From Glandiceps talaboti (taxonomy: Eukaryota > Hemichordata > Enteropneusta > Spengelidae): a stretch of 64,000 bases of DNA. The translations under genes and the position numbers were made by a program. Under the pieces are notes generated by a model. That model was not told the origin of the DNA. It saw nothing but the letters and a program-made list of their open reading frames with translations, and made no database searches. Shown in pieces: positions 22,901 through 36,400 of the stretch. The stretch covers positions 9,302,431 through 9,366,430 of the forward strand of contig NC_135555.1 of assembly GCF_964340395.1 (NCBI RefSeq). Reading direction: 5' to 3'. Within the stretch, counting starts at the first letter, position 1. Each line of letters opens with the position of its first letter.

Positions 22901-25900
22901 AAAAAGACTCTTTAACAATATATTATTTGTGACTGATTTTACTTTATTTTGCGTGTATATTTTATACTATATCAAGCTATTTCTTCTTCCATCCTTTATC
23001 TGGGGGCTGTTTTCAGACAACAAATTTGTCTAGGGCACTAACTTAACTCTACCACAGATTTTAAAAGTAAAACCGAAACATGAAAAGAAATCAAAAGAAG
23101 TATATGCTTTATCAATAGTAACTTGAGATTAACTGTTATCAGATCAGTATGAGATATGGAAATAGTACAACTCGTTTCAAGTTGCCATTCACCATTGTTT
23201 GATACAGCCATGCAGAAAGAAATAAAAAACTGCACATGCTTCACAAACTTAAATGAATACAGTTTCTTGCATCATTTTGTCAAAATGAAATGAACTAACA
23301 TGCCACCATGTAGATAAAAATGCAGACGTCAAAAACGTTGCTGTCTGCATTTCTGCATCTAGTTGCAGCATGTTTAAATGTTTTTATTTTATAATAGACA
23401 AAATGCAGCAAGGAATTGGAATCTTTGCTATCTTAGTGTAGAAATAGAATATGCAGTTTCCTATTTGTGTCAGTGTGGTCGTGTCAAACAGAGTTGGTGA
23501 ACGCTAACTTGAAATGGGCTGTATATGTGAATGTGATAGCATATGTAATTTCAATATTGTTATTTTCTATGTTTAGGAAGTTGTCCCAGAGTGGCAGACA
23601 GCAGCCAGTAATCTCCTTGTAGCATTGGGATGTAACTATTGTAATGATGTCATGGCTGAAATGGACAAGAAATTTCAACCTGGAGCACTGCCTCATTTCT
23701 TTGTTGTACAGACAATGGCAAACTTGGCATCAGCTAATGGTAAGTCAGACAGTTTCTTTGTTAAATAATACAGTGACTTTATTGAATTAGGTAACTGAAA
23801 GTCAGAAATGTTGACAATAACCAGGTGTGTTGCCATATTCCTATGCAGTGTGCCCTCTAATCACAGCCAATTTTGTTGTTGTGAGTCAAAATGAGAAAAA
23901 CTGGGATTTCGTGTTAGTCACCACATAGTAAGAGATAAGAGAACACTAAATTTTGGTGTGTCACTTGAAATTGTGTGCGTCAGTGGCGTGTCAAATTGGC
24001 TTAGAGGGCACACTGTTCCTATGATCAATATACAATGGCCTAATTGGCATCAGTTAAAACCTGAAAATTGAAATTTTTCACGATAAGTAGATTTATTATC
24101 ATGTTTCAGTGTTAAATGTACAGCAGTTCTTTGGAATCAGGTCAGTGGTTGCTAGATGTAAAGTGTCAACCAGGTGCACTCTCATTTGTATTTTTGTTAA
24201 AACATATTAGATTCCATTGACAATTTTGTATGTTAACATTTAGCAATATCAAGGGTAATATACACAACAATCTAAAAACTTAGCAGAAAAAAAAATGTGA
24301 TTAATTTGCATTTGGAACCGTTACTTGTCGCATGGCAATAATGATCTGTTATCAGCAAGGCATGATCCAGCATAGTACAGATGTTCAATCTCCAGTTCAA
24401 CTCAACCTTCGATCTGTGGGGTTTTTTTTATGCCAACACTTCTCTGTATCTTGTACATTTACTATGTACCTCAGGGTGAGATGTCATTAGCAGGTAGAGC
24501 TATAAAACAAATCAAAGAAGCCATTCATAGCTAGCTAGCCCTGACAAACTCACCCTGAGTTCAGCAACCTCAACCCCATCATGTTTGTAGAAATACTTAG
24601 AAACATAGAAACCCAGACATTTAGCTGTAAACTTAACCACCCAGGGTTGGTTAAATTCTGAACATTTAGAACTTGGCAAGTTGCCAATATGTAAATTGAT
24701 ACAGTTAGAGTTACCCCCAGACATGTCTACCTGGATTTCATACAGTTCTTGTAAGAATAAACCAGCCACTGTATGTCAATGACCTTTCTTCAGGTTTCAT
24801 GAACCTTGATATTATTTGAGCAAAATAAATAACTTATTAAAGTAAAGTAAACCTTTTCAGTCTGTACATTTTTATTATTTAGTTCCTAGTTATTTTATGG
24901 GTCATGGACTTTTTGACTTTTTTTTTTTTTAGATTTTCACAATAATGTTTGTTAAAGTGGCAATGAAATTGGTATTTATTTTGGACTTTTAAGTACTAAA
25001 AGAAAACAACTAAAGAAAATAACTTGACAAAACAGACAATATTGAATCAGATACATTTAGTGTATTCTGTAACATCTGCATTATGCATCATAAGGCTGCT
25101 GATGGGGCTCATGAAGAGCAGTCAACAAAATTGTTCATTTGCAAAATATAGCCGTGTGGGGGTGGGGGTGGGGGAACTATAGCTTTTGTTTCAGTATACT
25201 GTGATCCTGATATTGGTGATTTAAAAAGTTTTGAGCCTGGTATGATTTATCCTGTCTTTCTTCTACTAATTTGATTATAGTGTTTGGTATGGTACCTTTC
25301 CTGAAGGCCATTCTAGGTACAATGTTACCTATGTTAGGTATGGCCAAACATGACAACATGAGATGGGTTTTATCAACTGGTGAGTATATATATATATCAT
25401 TATTTCATGTCAGAGGATATAGTATTTTATAACACATCATTTTCATATAGCCTTCAGTGATTGGCTTAGATCATATCACATGGCATGGAATATTGACCCA
25501 TAGTGACCTCATAGGGGTACTAGTCACATTCTGCTTTTTCTAGGACAATACTCGTGTAGCACCAAAATGTTATCAGTTTTTTTCTTTGACTATGGAAAGA
25601 ATGTGTTTTATATCACATTCTCAGGCACACATTCTTTATATTTTTCAAAGTTACAATGTGGTATTATGTCTCAACACTTTTCTGTGTGGATATGTTCATA
25701 TTAAATTATAGTTTTTTCTGTACCTGTATTGTGTTGTCCAACTTGTCTTGTACAGCAGAATTAGCGTAGCATGTACTATGAAGTACATCAATATGTATAA
25801 ATCATTATATTGCAACTTCCAATATGTACTGGTACTTATAAATTTATAGGCAATAGTCAAACTGACAATACCATATGTAGAACTTTGTCAGTTTACCATG

Positions 25901-27409
25901 TGACATTCTACTTAAAGTCATATTAATTATCAGGATATTACAATCTTTGTTCCACTACCAATCATATAAAAATCATAAGATATGACACTTCTTTCCATTA
26001 CAATGTTTTCCCAAGTGTACTCTCCCAATGATTTACAACTTGGCTCAGATACATTTCCAGGTGTCCAGGGACAAAACTATGTGATGAATATATGATTATG
26101 CCCATAAAATTATAAATGCGACATGCTTTGAATAGATTGGTTCATATATTCTGTATACTTCAATTACTTGAAATCTGATGAGAATCTTTCTTGCTTGAAT
26201 AATGAGAATGTCATAGCCTCAGGTCAGTACCCCCCCCCCCCCCCTCCATTACTAAAAAACAAGAGGTCTACCTCTGGTACTGTCCCTAAACAGCTTCCTC
26301 TCACTAGAAGGAAACACCAGACATTAGAAATTCAGTATTTTTTGTTTACTGATTATGGAAACAAAATAAACAAATATGCTACATGTAGTCATGTCTAATG
26401 TTCATGAAAATTTTCATGAAAAAAAAAAGAGACAAGAAATGGGCTGTAAACATTATCGTTTGTCAAAATTGTATTTAGATAGACTGATAGTGAAGTGACT
26501 TTTGTGGCCCATCATTCCTAAGTCCTGTTATACACTATAATAACAATAATCTTTTAGTTATACAGGATAGTTCTTTAAGTATATAAACACTTGTCTCCCA
26601 AGAAGTCCAGTGAGGGCCATCCCTCATGGGTTAAGTGTTAATGCAGGAGGAAACCGGAGTACCCAGGGAAAACCTGCATTAGTCGGTAGAGCCAAACTGA
26701 ATGACACTCTTCTTATTTACAGTGTGGTAAATTTAATCAAACCCTGAATGGGTTCAAACCCTGACCACAGTGGTAAGAGGCAAGTGGTTTAACCACTTGG
26801 CCACCTATGACCCCTAGTATATGGGACGATATCGATAATATGGGATAATGCTCAGTTACAACATTGTGTTTCAATCACCTGATTATGTTTCCAGAATTAT
26901 GCAGGAACAATCCAACATTGCTCTTTCTTATTCACTTCACTTATAGCATTGGGTAGGTTCTGTGAAGCAGTTTTAGACTATGTGGCTAATATTGATAAAG
27001 CACCTGATCCATCAGTCAGGAAGGATAGCTATTCATCTGAAATCTTCTCAGCATATGATGTACTGTTTAATGTATGGTTGAGATCTAGTGAACCTAGGGT
27101 AGGTATTCTTTAGTCATTGACATAATTTTGACTTGTCTTCTTTCATTTTTATGTATATATTCATACACATACACATATACATACATACATACATACATAC
27201 ATACATACATACATACATACATACATACATACATACATACATACATACATACATACATACATACATACATACACATACACATACATACATACATACATAC
27301 ATACACATACACATACATACATACATACATACATACACACACACATACATACATACATACATACATACATACATACACATATACATACATACATACATAC
27401 ATACATACA

Positions 27410-27441
<32 letters not shown>

Positions 27442-30400
27442 CATACATACACACATACATACATACATACATACATACATACATACATACATACATACAT
27501 ACATACATACAGATGATTTTTAGTGCCACTGAAGGCATAGATGGACATTAACATTACATTGGATCAGTTAAACCATGTTATGTGTGATCAGCGTTGATAA
27601 CCAGCGTAAAAAGCTGAAAATTGAGCTTGTGCCACTTTCATGATTTAATATTTGCCTTCCTTTACCAGCTGAGACTTGCTATTGTTGATGCTGTTGGTCA
27701 AATGACTCATCTGATGACAAGTGAGAAGTTAGAAGAACAGTTGGCTAAACTTGTACCAGGAATTCTAGCTTTGTACAGAAGACATACAGAACCATTTCAT
27801 ATCACAGAGGTGAGTTCAGTAAGAATTGATTGATTGCAAACACTGATAACGGTACATAGCTAATAGTTGCCAAATTTAGAATGTTTGGGCTTTGGTTTTC
27901 AAGTATTCAGTGTGGTTCTGTTTGTATTCACTATTAGCTAATTCTGAGGAAAGTACAGAAGTAAAGGAAGTAATTAGATACATCACTGTACAAGACAAAC
28001 TGTAACACTTTCAGAATGAACGAATGAGTTGTAATTTTTGATTTACAACTTTTTTGGTGTTCAAGTGTTTAGCATGAGACCACGTTTCTGTCATCAGCTC
28101 CCTATTTTCACTCACTATTGGTCATTTCTGAGGAAAATACAGAAGTATAGGAAGTGACCAGAGATATTGCTCTATAAAACAAACTATCACATGTTTAGAA
28201 TCAACAAACTGTAAGTTTTGATTATAGTTTAGTTTCTAAGTATTCAGTGCGAGTCAGTTTCTGTCTCACTTCCCAGTTTTCACTCTAGATTAGCTAGTTC
28301 TTATGAATGAAAAAACATATAGGAAGTGACCTGAGACATCTCTGTAGAATACAAAAAATGACAACATTTTTAGCATAGTGCATGAAATACTTTTAATTCA
28401 CCACGTTACTACACTTTCTTTCACTTGAAATGTGAAGATACATTTATACTGACACTGTCATAATAACATATTGATTAGGTAATCCAATGTTTTACAAGGG
28501 TTATAACGCACAAGCAGTTCAAAGTTCTGTCTTGGTCAATGACCCTCATCAGAATGACAAATTCCATATAGTTGCAGCTGACCACTAGGTGGCAATATGA
28601 TCTGTCTTAGTCAATGATCCTCATCAGTGATACAAATGCCTTTATAGTTAAAGCTGACCACTAGGTGGCAGTATGATAAGCTGATTAATCTAATGTTAAG
28701 AGTATTTATATTTTTACAGGGTCTTTGTAATGTATTAACAGCATCAGTGGCTGATAAAAGTACTATACTGGAACCACATCTAGAAATCCTATTGAATGCT
28801 CTGCATCCACAGGTAAGCAAGCAATCCAAAAGACATACACTGTAGTCTTACCTTGAATTTCTTGAAATATAATACCCTGGGTAGGGCTGGATTTAGAACA
28901 AAATGTAAATATGAAAAATATGTGAAACAATGTGTAAAGTATCATGTAGCTTGCTGCACTTTTACATACAATACATACAAAGTATCTCTGGCTAATCTAA
29001 GTCACCCCAAACTCAGTCCTTGCACTGGATTTATAGCATTAAGAAATTAAAGGGGGGGGGGGGGGGGGGGGGTCCAGTTCCCAGTCCTATGGGAAAACAA
29101 AATATGCAGAAGTCCTCATGGTAACGATATAAAATATTAAATGCTTTACATTTTGAAAGTAAAACTGAATAAACTTTTAACACACTTTGTTACAGGTGTT
29201 CATACCACCAGACGATAGCATACATTGTTTCACCACTTTACTACACTTTGTTACAGGTGTGCATACCACCAGACTATGGTAGTCCTATGACAGACGATAG
29301 TATACATTGTTTCACCACTTTACTACACTTTGTTACAGGTGTGCATACCACCAGACTATGGTAATCCTATGACAGACGATAGTATACATTGTTTCACCAC
29401 TTTACTACACTTTGTTACAGGTGTGCATACCACCAGACTATGGTAGTCCTATGACAGACGATAGTATACATTGTTTCACCACTTTACTACACTTTGTTAC
29501 AGGTGTGCATACCACCAGACTATGGTAGTCCTATGACAGACGATAGTATACATTGTTTCACCACTTTACTACACTTTGTTACAGGTGTGCATACCACCAG
29601 ACTATGGTAGTCCTATGACAGACGATAGTATACATTGTTTCACCACTTTACTACACTTTGTTACAGGTGTGCATACCACCAGACTATGGTAGTCCTATGA
29701 CAGACGATAGTATACATTGTTTCACCACTTTACTACACTTTGTTACAGGTGTGCATACCACCAGACTATGGTAGTCCTATGACAGACGATAGTATACATT
29801 GTTTCACCACTTTACTACACTTTGTTACAGGTGTGCATACCACCAGACTATGGTAGTCCTATGACAGACGATAGTATACATTGTTTCACCACTTTACTAC
29901 ACTTTGTTACAGGTGTGCATACCACCAGACTATGGTAATCCTATGACAGACGATAGCATACATTGTTTCACCACTTTACTACACTTTGTTACAGGTGTGC
30001 ATACCACCAGACTATGGTAATCCTATGACTGTGAAGAACCACAATGAGTTGCTACGTTGTTTTGCTGTACTCTCAGAATCATTCTGTGATAAAGTCATTA
30101 CATATTTACTACAAAAGTTGGAAACTGCTAATGATAAAGTGAGAATAGGAACTCTGTCAATATTCAAACATCTCATCAACTCACAAGGTGAGTCAATGTC
30201 ATGTCTTTTTATCCATTAAGCTTTCAATACTTGAATCTTGTTCTCCCAGACTGTAGAAAGTATAAGATAGGCAAAGAAATAACACTTCAATTTATTGATT
30301 GAATACGTCATGAGTATCTTCTGGCTGAAATCAGAACTTTAAGAAGTATATAAAAGTTTAAAAGTACAATGTATACAGCATGTTTAAAATGTTTACCTGC

Positions 30401-33400
30401 TGTTAAATTGAAATTAAAACGTTCATACAAGTTTGCACTCTCATCAAGTATTTTTGCACAAATTGTCAAATTTCAATGTCTCAACTTTTCCCAGATTCTT
30501 TGATGGAGGGAAAGAAGGAATTAATTGTCACCGGAATGAAGATTATACTACCTGAAACAAACAACAAGGTATGGATAGTTTTATTAGTGTTTTAGTATGT
30601 AAAATGAACATAGAGAATGTGTTAGTGAAGAAGTGTAGAAGTATCCAATACATTTGGTCTTGCATTTATTTACACGGGATTGTGTTAATGCAATGTGTTA
30701 TTTTGATCTGTTATGTAAAAGGCTGAATTTATTCATACTTTATGTTTTAAGTAAGGAAGAATTGACTTCCACGATTTGTCTCGATACTAGCTAGAATAGT
30801 AAGGAGAAAAGAAAATACACATATATGTAGTGTTCTAAAAAGTAAAGAATGGACAGATCACTATGGAGAGAAATCACTGAACCCATGAGGGATGGCCCTC
30901 ACTGGATCTCTTGAGAGATAAGTGTTTATATACTTAAAGAACTATCTAGTATAAATAAAGAATGTTATTAAAATGTTTTGAACTGTAGAAAAAATAATGA
31001 GAATATATTGCAAAATAAAAGTGCTTCTATTTTGACTATTGGAAACTAGACAAGGGAACTACAGGAATTCTTGCAGTTCTTCTACAAGCAATATGACAAA
31101 TTGAAAAAAATTTCCTCTAACAATAACTCATTGAATATTATGTGTGTGTGTATTAACAGGTGAAAAAGATATTCAGTCAGGTGATCATTGCCATGGCCAA
31201 TCACAGCTATTTGGAATTAGAAGGTGGAGAATTAATGGTTGAATTTATTGTTAGACAGTGTTCCCTGCCAGTAGAGACTCATGTAAGTTGGACAATTGGG
31301 AGTTACTTTGCAGTTGTCATGGTTACTTGATATTATTGAGGAAATTACCAACATAGTGCATGTATCTTACAATAGCCATCCCAGCAATTTCCCATTTGAT
31401 TTTCTCAATTTTTACACCATGTTCTAGTCACCAGTTTTCATGAAATATTTTGTGCTCTAATGGTGAGGAATGTAATGATGTCAAATCCTCATGAGCTCAA
31501 CAAATGTTTATACAAGTTTTGGACTTCACTATTTCCAGCACTGTATTGATTTTTTACTAAATTTTAGGAGGAAAGAATTTGAACTGATGATAGATAATGA
31601 CCAATGATTTAAATGCTTATCACTGTCTGAGACCATACTTGGATATGTTGATATTCTTTTTAACCAAGTGTCTGAGATGAGGTCATTATCAGTCAATGCA
31701 AAACACAGCATGTAAAATGATCTGGGTCATTATTAGGTATACCAACAAAATTAACTGAATGTTGTATAGTTGGTGAATTTTTGTTTGTTTTCATATAATT
31801 TAGCTTATTTATATTTTCCAATTTTGCCTTCGAAGTATAATTTGAATGTTCACTCTTCAATTTCAGACAAAGCGTTCAAATGACCCTGAGTTTGTAAGCA
31901 ATGAAGCCCTGAAAACAATGTGTGATAATATACTACAACTGGTGACCACCACAGTTGAAATCATGGAAAATGTAAGTTCAACATGAACTTGATGGTTTTT
32001 TTTTTTCACCTAGCAGTTGTGTTGACTACAGTCCTTACACAAAATTAGGAGAGTGTAACAAACAAAAACTAGATTTGTATACTAAAAGATACATCCATTG
32101 AGCGAATGGGTATCATACCTTGTAAAATGCATGGGCTTTGATCTTGCACATGTAATGTTGTATAGCGCCCTCTAGCGACAAGTATGGATACTAGTAGAGT
32201 ATTGTGATAGATCTAGTCTCAAAAAGCACACCAAACTTACTTGCTATACTTAAGTGACCTGATAAACATGTTCAAAGCTATAGAAACTCATGAATCTTGA
32301 AGTAGTAGAAAGTTAAAAGTTGATAAAAAACTTCTAAAGAATGTATGTTTTCCATTGTGTATGTAACAGGTTTTGTGGCCGTTCTTGTTGGAGTGCCTAC
32401 TACCTGTCCAGTACACACCTGCTATGAGTGCCTTATGTCATAGTATAGCTCACCTTGCTAACAAGAAACGTGAAGCAAATGACGACAGTTATCAACTTGA
32501 TTTTGAAACCTTGGCTAATTTACCTAGACCTACTGCTATCATTGCAAGGCTGATGGTAAGAGTTAGTTACTATGTGATGATGATGTTAGAATTGTCATGT
32601 TTTCATCAGAGAAAGGGAAGTTGATGGCAGTAGGGACAACCTCATGTCATTGTGATTGACAAAAGTGATAATACACAGATTTTGACATTGATAGATAGAT
32701 TGAGAATTTGTGGACTAATTCCAGAATTCAAGGACAGATGCCTCCAGACTTCAGTTTCCAGATGACTTCAGAAATCATTACCAGTTTTCAGATTAATTCT
32801 TACAAAGATATCAATATATGATAAATACATTTCAGGCATTAAAAATTATAATAATTGTATTTCCTAGTGTAGTATCTATAGTGAAATACACATGTACATT
32901 TCATATAATGTAAAAAAAAGTAAGTGAACCTGAAATTTGTAATTATTTAGTCAGAGATTCTCAGATTTTTTGTTCCAACACTAGAATTACATAATGTTCG
33001 TTGATACATGTACACAACCAAATAACTTTTCATCATGTCTACGTTTTGGCAATGTGACACTTGCCTTCCTCAGGACAAACTGATGATGGTTGTTGTTCAC
33101 CACTAGATGGCGGTGTGTACGTATGCACACATAGGCGATTCAATACAAATAGTCAGTTTTTGTTTAGTTACATTTACCATAGTAGAACATTGACTGAAAT
33201 AGATACAGGAATGAAATCTACCCATATGATGACTACATATCACTTTCACACAGTACATTATGTGTGAAACTAAGTACTTATGTTTCTCTTTGTCAGGTCA
33301 TGGTAGGACGACCAATGAATGGACGCAAGAGAGGAATGAATATATTAAAAGCAATGCAGTCATTATCTCCTAATTTACATGAAAGTCTAGTGGAGTTGTG

Positions 33401-36400
33401 GGACAGTGTCATTCCAAAGTTGATGACGTACTTAGAAGGTAAATGATTTTATACAAGAAACGAACTGTAGACCTAACATGTATTTTAACAAACAAAATTT
33501 GACAATTTCAAATCAATAACTTTAGAAATCAAAGGAAGATATAATAATGTTTGTGTCACTTTGCAAGTTTGTAGAATTAAGAATTGATGTGTGAAGATTG
33601 TCAACACCCAAGTCATATTTGAATCTGTTGAAGTGATGTACATTACCATGATTCTATTTCATTTATGCCATATCTTGTAGAAAACTTGGATGATGACGAG
33701 AAGTGGTCTCAGAAATCATGGGAAGATTTATTACTTAAGGTAATAATGCTTACTACATCCAAATTTTTAAAAAATAATAGAGGATTTTCCTCATTTACAC
33801 GTTTCGTGAAGGGCAGCCATCACGGAACTTCTTGTGAGACAAGCTGATGTGCTGTTAACCCATTCAGTACTGAAAACTTTGCCGCCAAAATTATTTGAAC
33901 AAAATTCTTGTTTTTATGTAAGTTTTTGGCATATATCAACTTCATTTTAGACTGGAATTAAAGAAATGTTATTTCGTAATGAAGTAATATTATTATAACT
34001 ATGAAAATATTCATATAAATTGGGTCCCAAAATTATTTAAAACTCATCTCCAGTCATGAAAGGGTTAAAATATAGATGGATAATATTATTATTACTACAC
34101 ACTGACTATATCAATGGAGACATGGATTGTCTGTAAAAAATTACCATGGTGATAAACTTGAATGTTGTTTACTTTGAACAGCTGGTTTCTAAAACACTAG
34201 ATGAGGTTGAAGATGAGGATTGGATTGGTGAGTTAGGAGAAGCTTTGGCAGATCAAGTATCCCTGTATACTAGTCAACCAGATGAAAAGGTAACTACACA
34301 ATGTAGAGTTTTGACAATGGAAGTGTGGTTAGTGTACAATCGTAACGTGATGTATGGAAAGCAGTTATTTATGAGTATTTAGCAATTTCGATGTTTGCCA
34401 GAATTGTTTGTGGTATTTATATCAGGTGTAAAATTATGTAATGATTTAAATGTAATCAATCTGTAAACATTGTTAACAGTTCAAAGGGAGTAAGATAGAA
34501 GATGTCAGAAAAGATGATCATGCGCCAAGCTTAATTACAATTGTGACACTATTGTCATTCTGTAATCAGTTAACATTTAGTCAGCTTGCCAACCCTGTTT
34601 ACAAATTGACTAAATTAGAAAGGCCACTTACTCAGTTTATTTAAACAGTATTATTCTATACTTGAGAATATCATAAATGAGTGTGACTGACACCATGAAG
34701 TAACGTAGGTGTTACAAGTTGTATTTATCTTTTGCCACTGCATTCAAGGTTTGCAGCAGTTGTGTACAAAGTTATGTGAAATAAAGAAGTAACATCATTC
34801 CTATGTAAACACAGACATCTGTACAAAAGGGATGGGCAATCCAAACATTAATAAATATTCATGTTATATTTTGACTGATTTTGTTAGTTTGGAAAAAAAA
34901 ACTGTTCATTCTTTGTTTTGAAACATAGTACGGTTAAAGTAGAACATACACTGATAAATGACCAATGATTTAAACGTTTGTCACTGTCTGAGACCATACT
35001 TGGATATGTTGATAGTCTTTCTAACCAAGTGTCTGAGATGAGGTCATTGTTAAACTGTCAATTCTCTGAGCAATTTTGTTTGGATTCTTGAAAGTTGAAA
35101 AGTCCTCTGCTACAGTGATCAGCATTGCATCTGTTTTTTTTACTCTTCCAGAATTTCCTTTATAAAAGCATGGGTGTTGTGATGAGGAAATCTACAAAGA
35201 AGGACTTGGTAAAGAAGTTACTTGATGTGCTGTTTTCAACTGTCAAACATCCTAGTCAATTTGAGAGAGAGGTAAGTCAGGTCAAAGGTCATGCTAGTCA
35301 ATTTGATAGCAAGGTAAATGCAGGTTGCCTGTACTGCTAATGATTATGATAAGAAAGTACTGTGTGTGTGTTCCAATCATTAGACACCTTGTCGTGGTTT
35401 TACATCACCACCTCCTTACTATTTTACTATTGGAAAACAGTATGTTGACTGTATTGCTAATGATTATGATAAGAAAGTACTGTGTATGTGTTCCAGTCAG
35501 TGAAACCTTGTCGTGGTTTCACATCACCCCCTTACTATTTTACTATATTACTATTTCAGGGTTGTGCCATTGGACTAGGATTCTGTGCGTCATCTCATCT
35601 AGATGCTGCCCTTCATAAACTGGAGACAGTCAGTAAACAAGACATGGTTAAGAAGGGTTCTGGATTCCTGGGCTTTATTACCAAGGTAACATTGTAACTC
35701 AAACTGTCTGTTTTCAAAATACCACGAAGAAGTTAGAGTGCAGTCCACTATATTTCATACAAAAGAAGAATTACCACAGACTGTTTGTGTTATTCAAAGT
35801 AAATGAAGCCAAACTTTAGAACAGTAACTTTTTATAATTTGTTCTGAAACATAAACTTTTGAGTAGAACGTATACTGATAAATGACCAATGATTTAAACA
35901 TTTGTCACTGTCTGAGACCATACTTGGATATGTTGATAGTCTTTTTAACCAAGTGTCTGAGATGAGGTCATTGTTTATCAGTTCTCGTAATAATTAGAAT
36001 AATTAATTTACTGGGATACCTTTACATAATTGAACTGTAGAGGGTGCTAATCATGTGTAGGTGTATTCTTCCATTCCATAGTGGTAGTCACACCTTTTTT
36101 CGTGTTTTGTGTATCATATGACAGAGGGTGCTGATCATGTAGAGGTTTACATGTATACTGCTGTTTGCAGTCCTAAACGTTTGTGCTCCTATTCTACTAT
36201 CGCTGTATCACTTGATGGTCGTGTAAAGATGTATTCTTTTTTTTTCTTTTTTTTTATATTATTTTTTTATTTTCCAAAAGAATATAGTAACAACAAAAAG
36301 GAAGGAAAAGAAAAGGAGAAAGGGTTACATTGCACGGTATAAATTGCTATAAAATGCTATAAAGTGATAGGAATCCTATAATGCAGAAGTATCACTCGAT

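Noticed and set aside
24512-24769. 85-codon minus-strand frame in MROH1 intron 4
   Set aside because: Composition is fairly protein-like, but I recognise no family, it has no exon partner, and a short intronic frame can arise by chance. A protein search would settle it.
26740-26815. Functional tRNA gene on the minus strand
   Set aside because: A- and B-box-like sequences are present, but no full cloverleaf or terminator is seen, and a SINE body follows.
27094-27554. Several overlapping 125-146-codon frames on both strands
   Set aside because: They are translations of the CATA microsatellite (Tyr-Ile-His-Thr or Met-Tyr-Val-Cys repeats).
29196-29994. Repeat units read as a tandem protein-repeat domain
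   Set aside because: The 82-bp period breaks frame between units and stops occur in the next unit, so it cannot encode a repeat domain.
35325-35618. 97-codon frame with an internal repeat (YCVCVP)
   Set aside because: It is the 120-bp intronic duplication read through; the true exon 18 is in another frame and starts at 35560.
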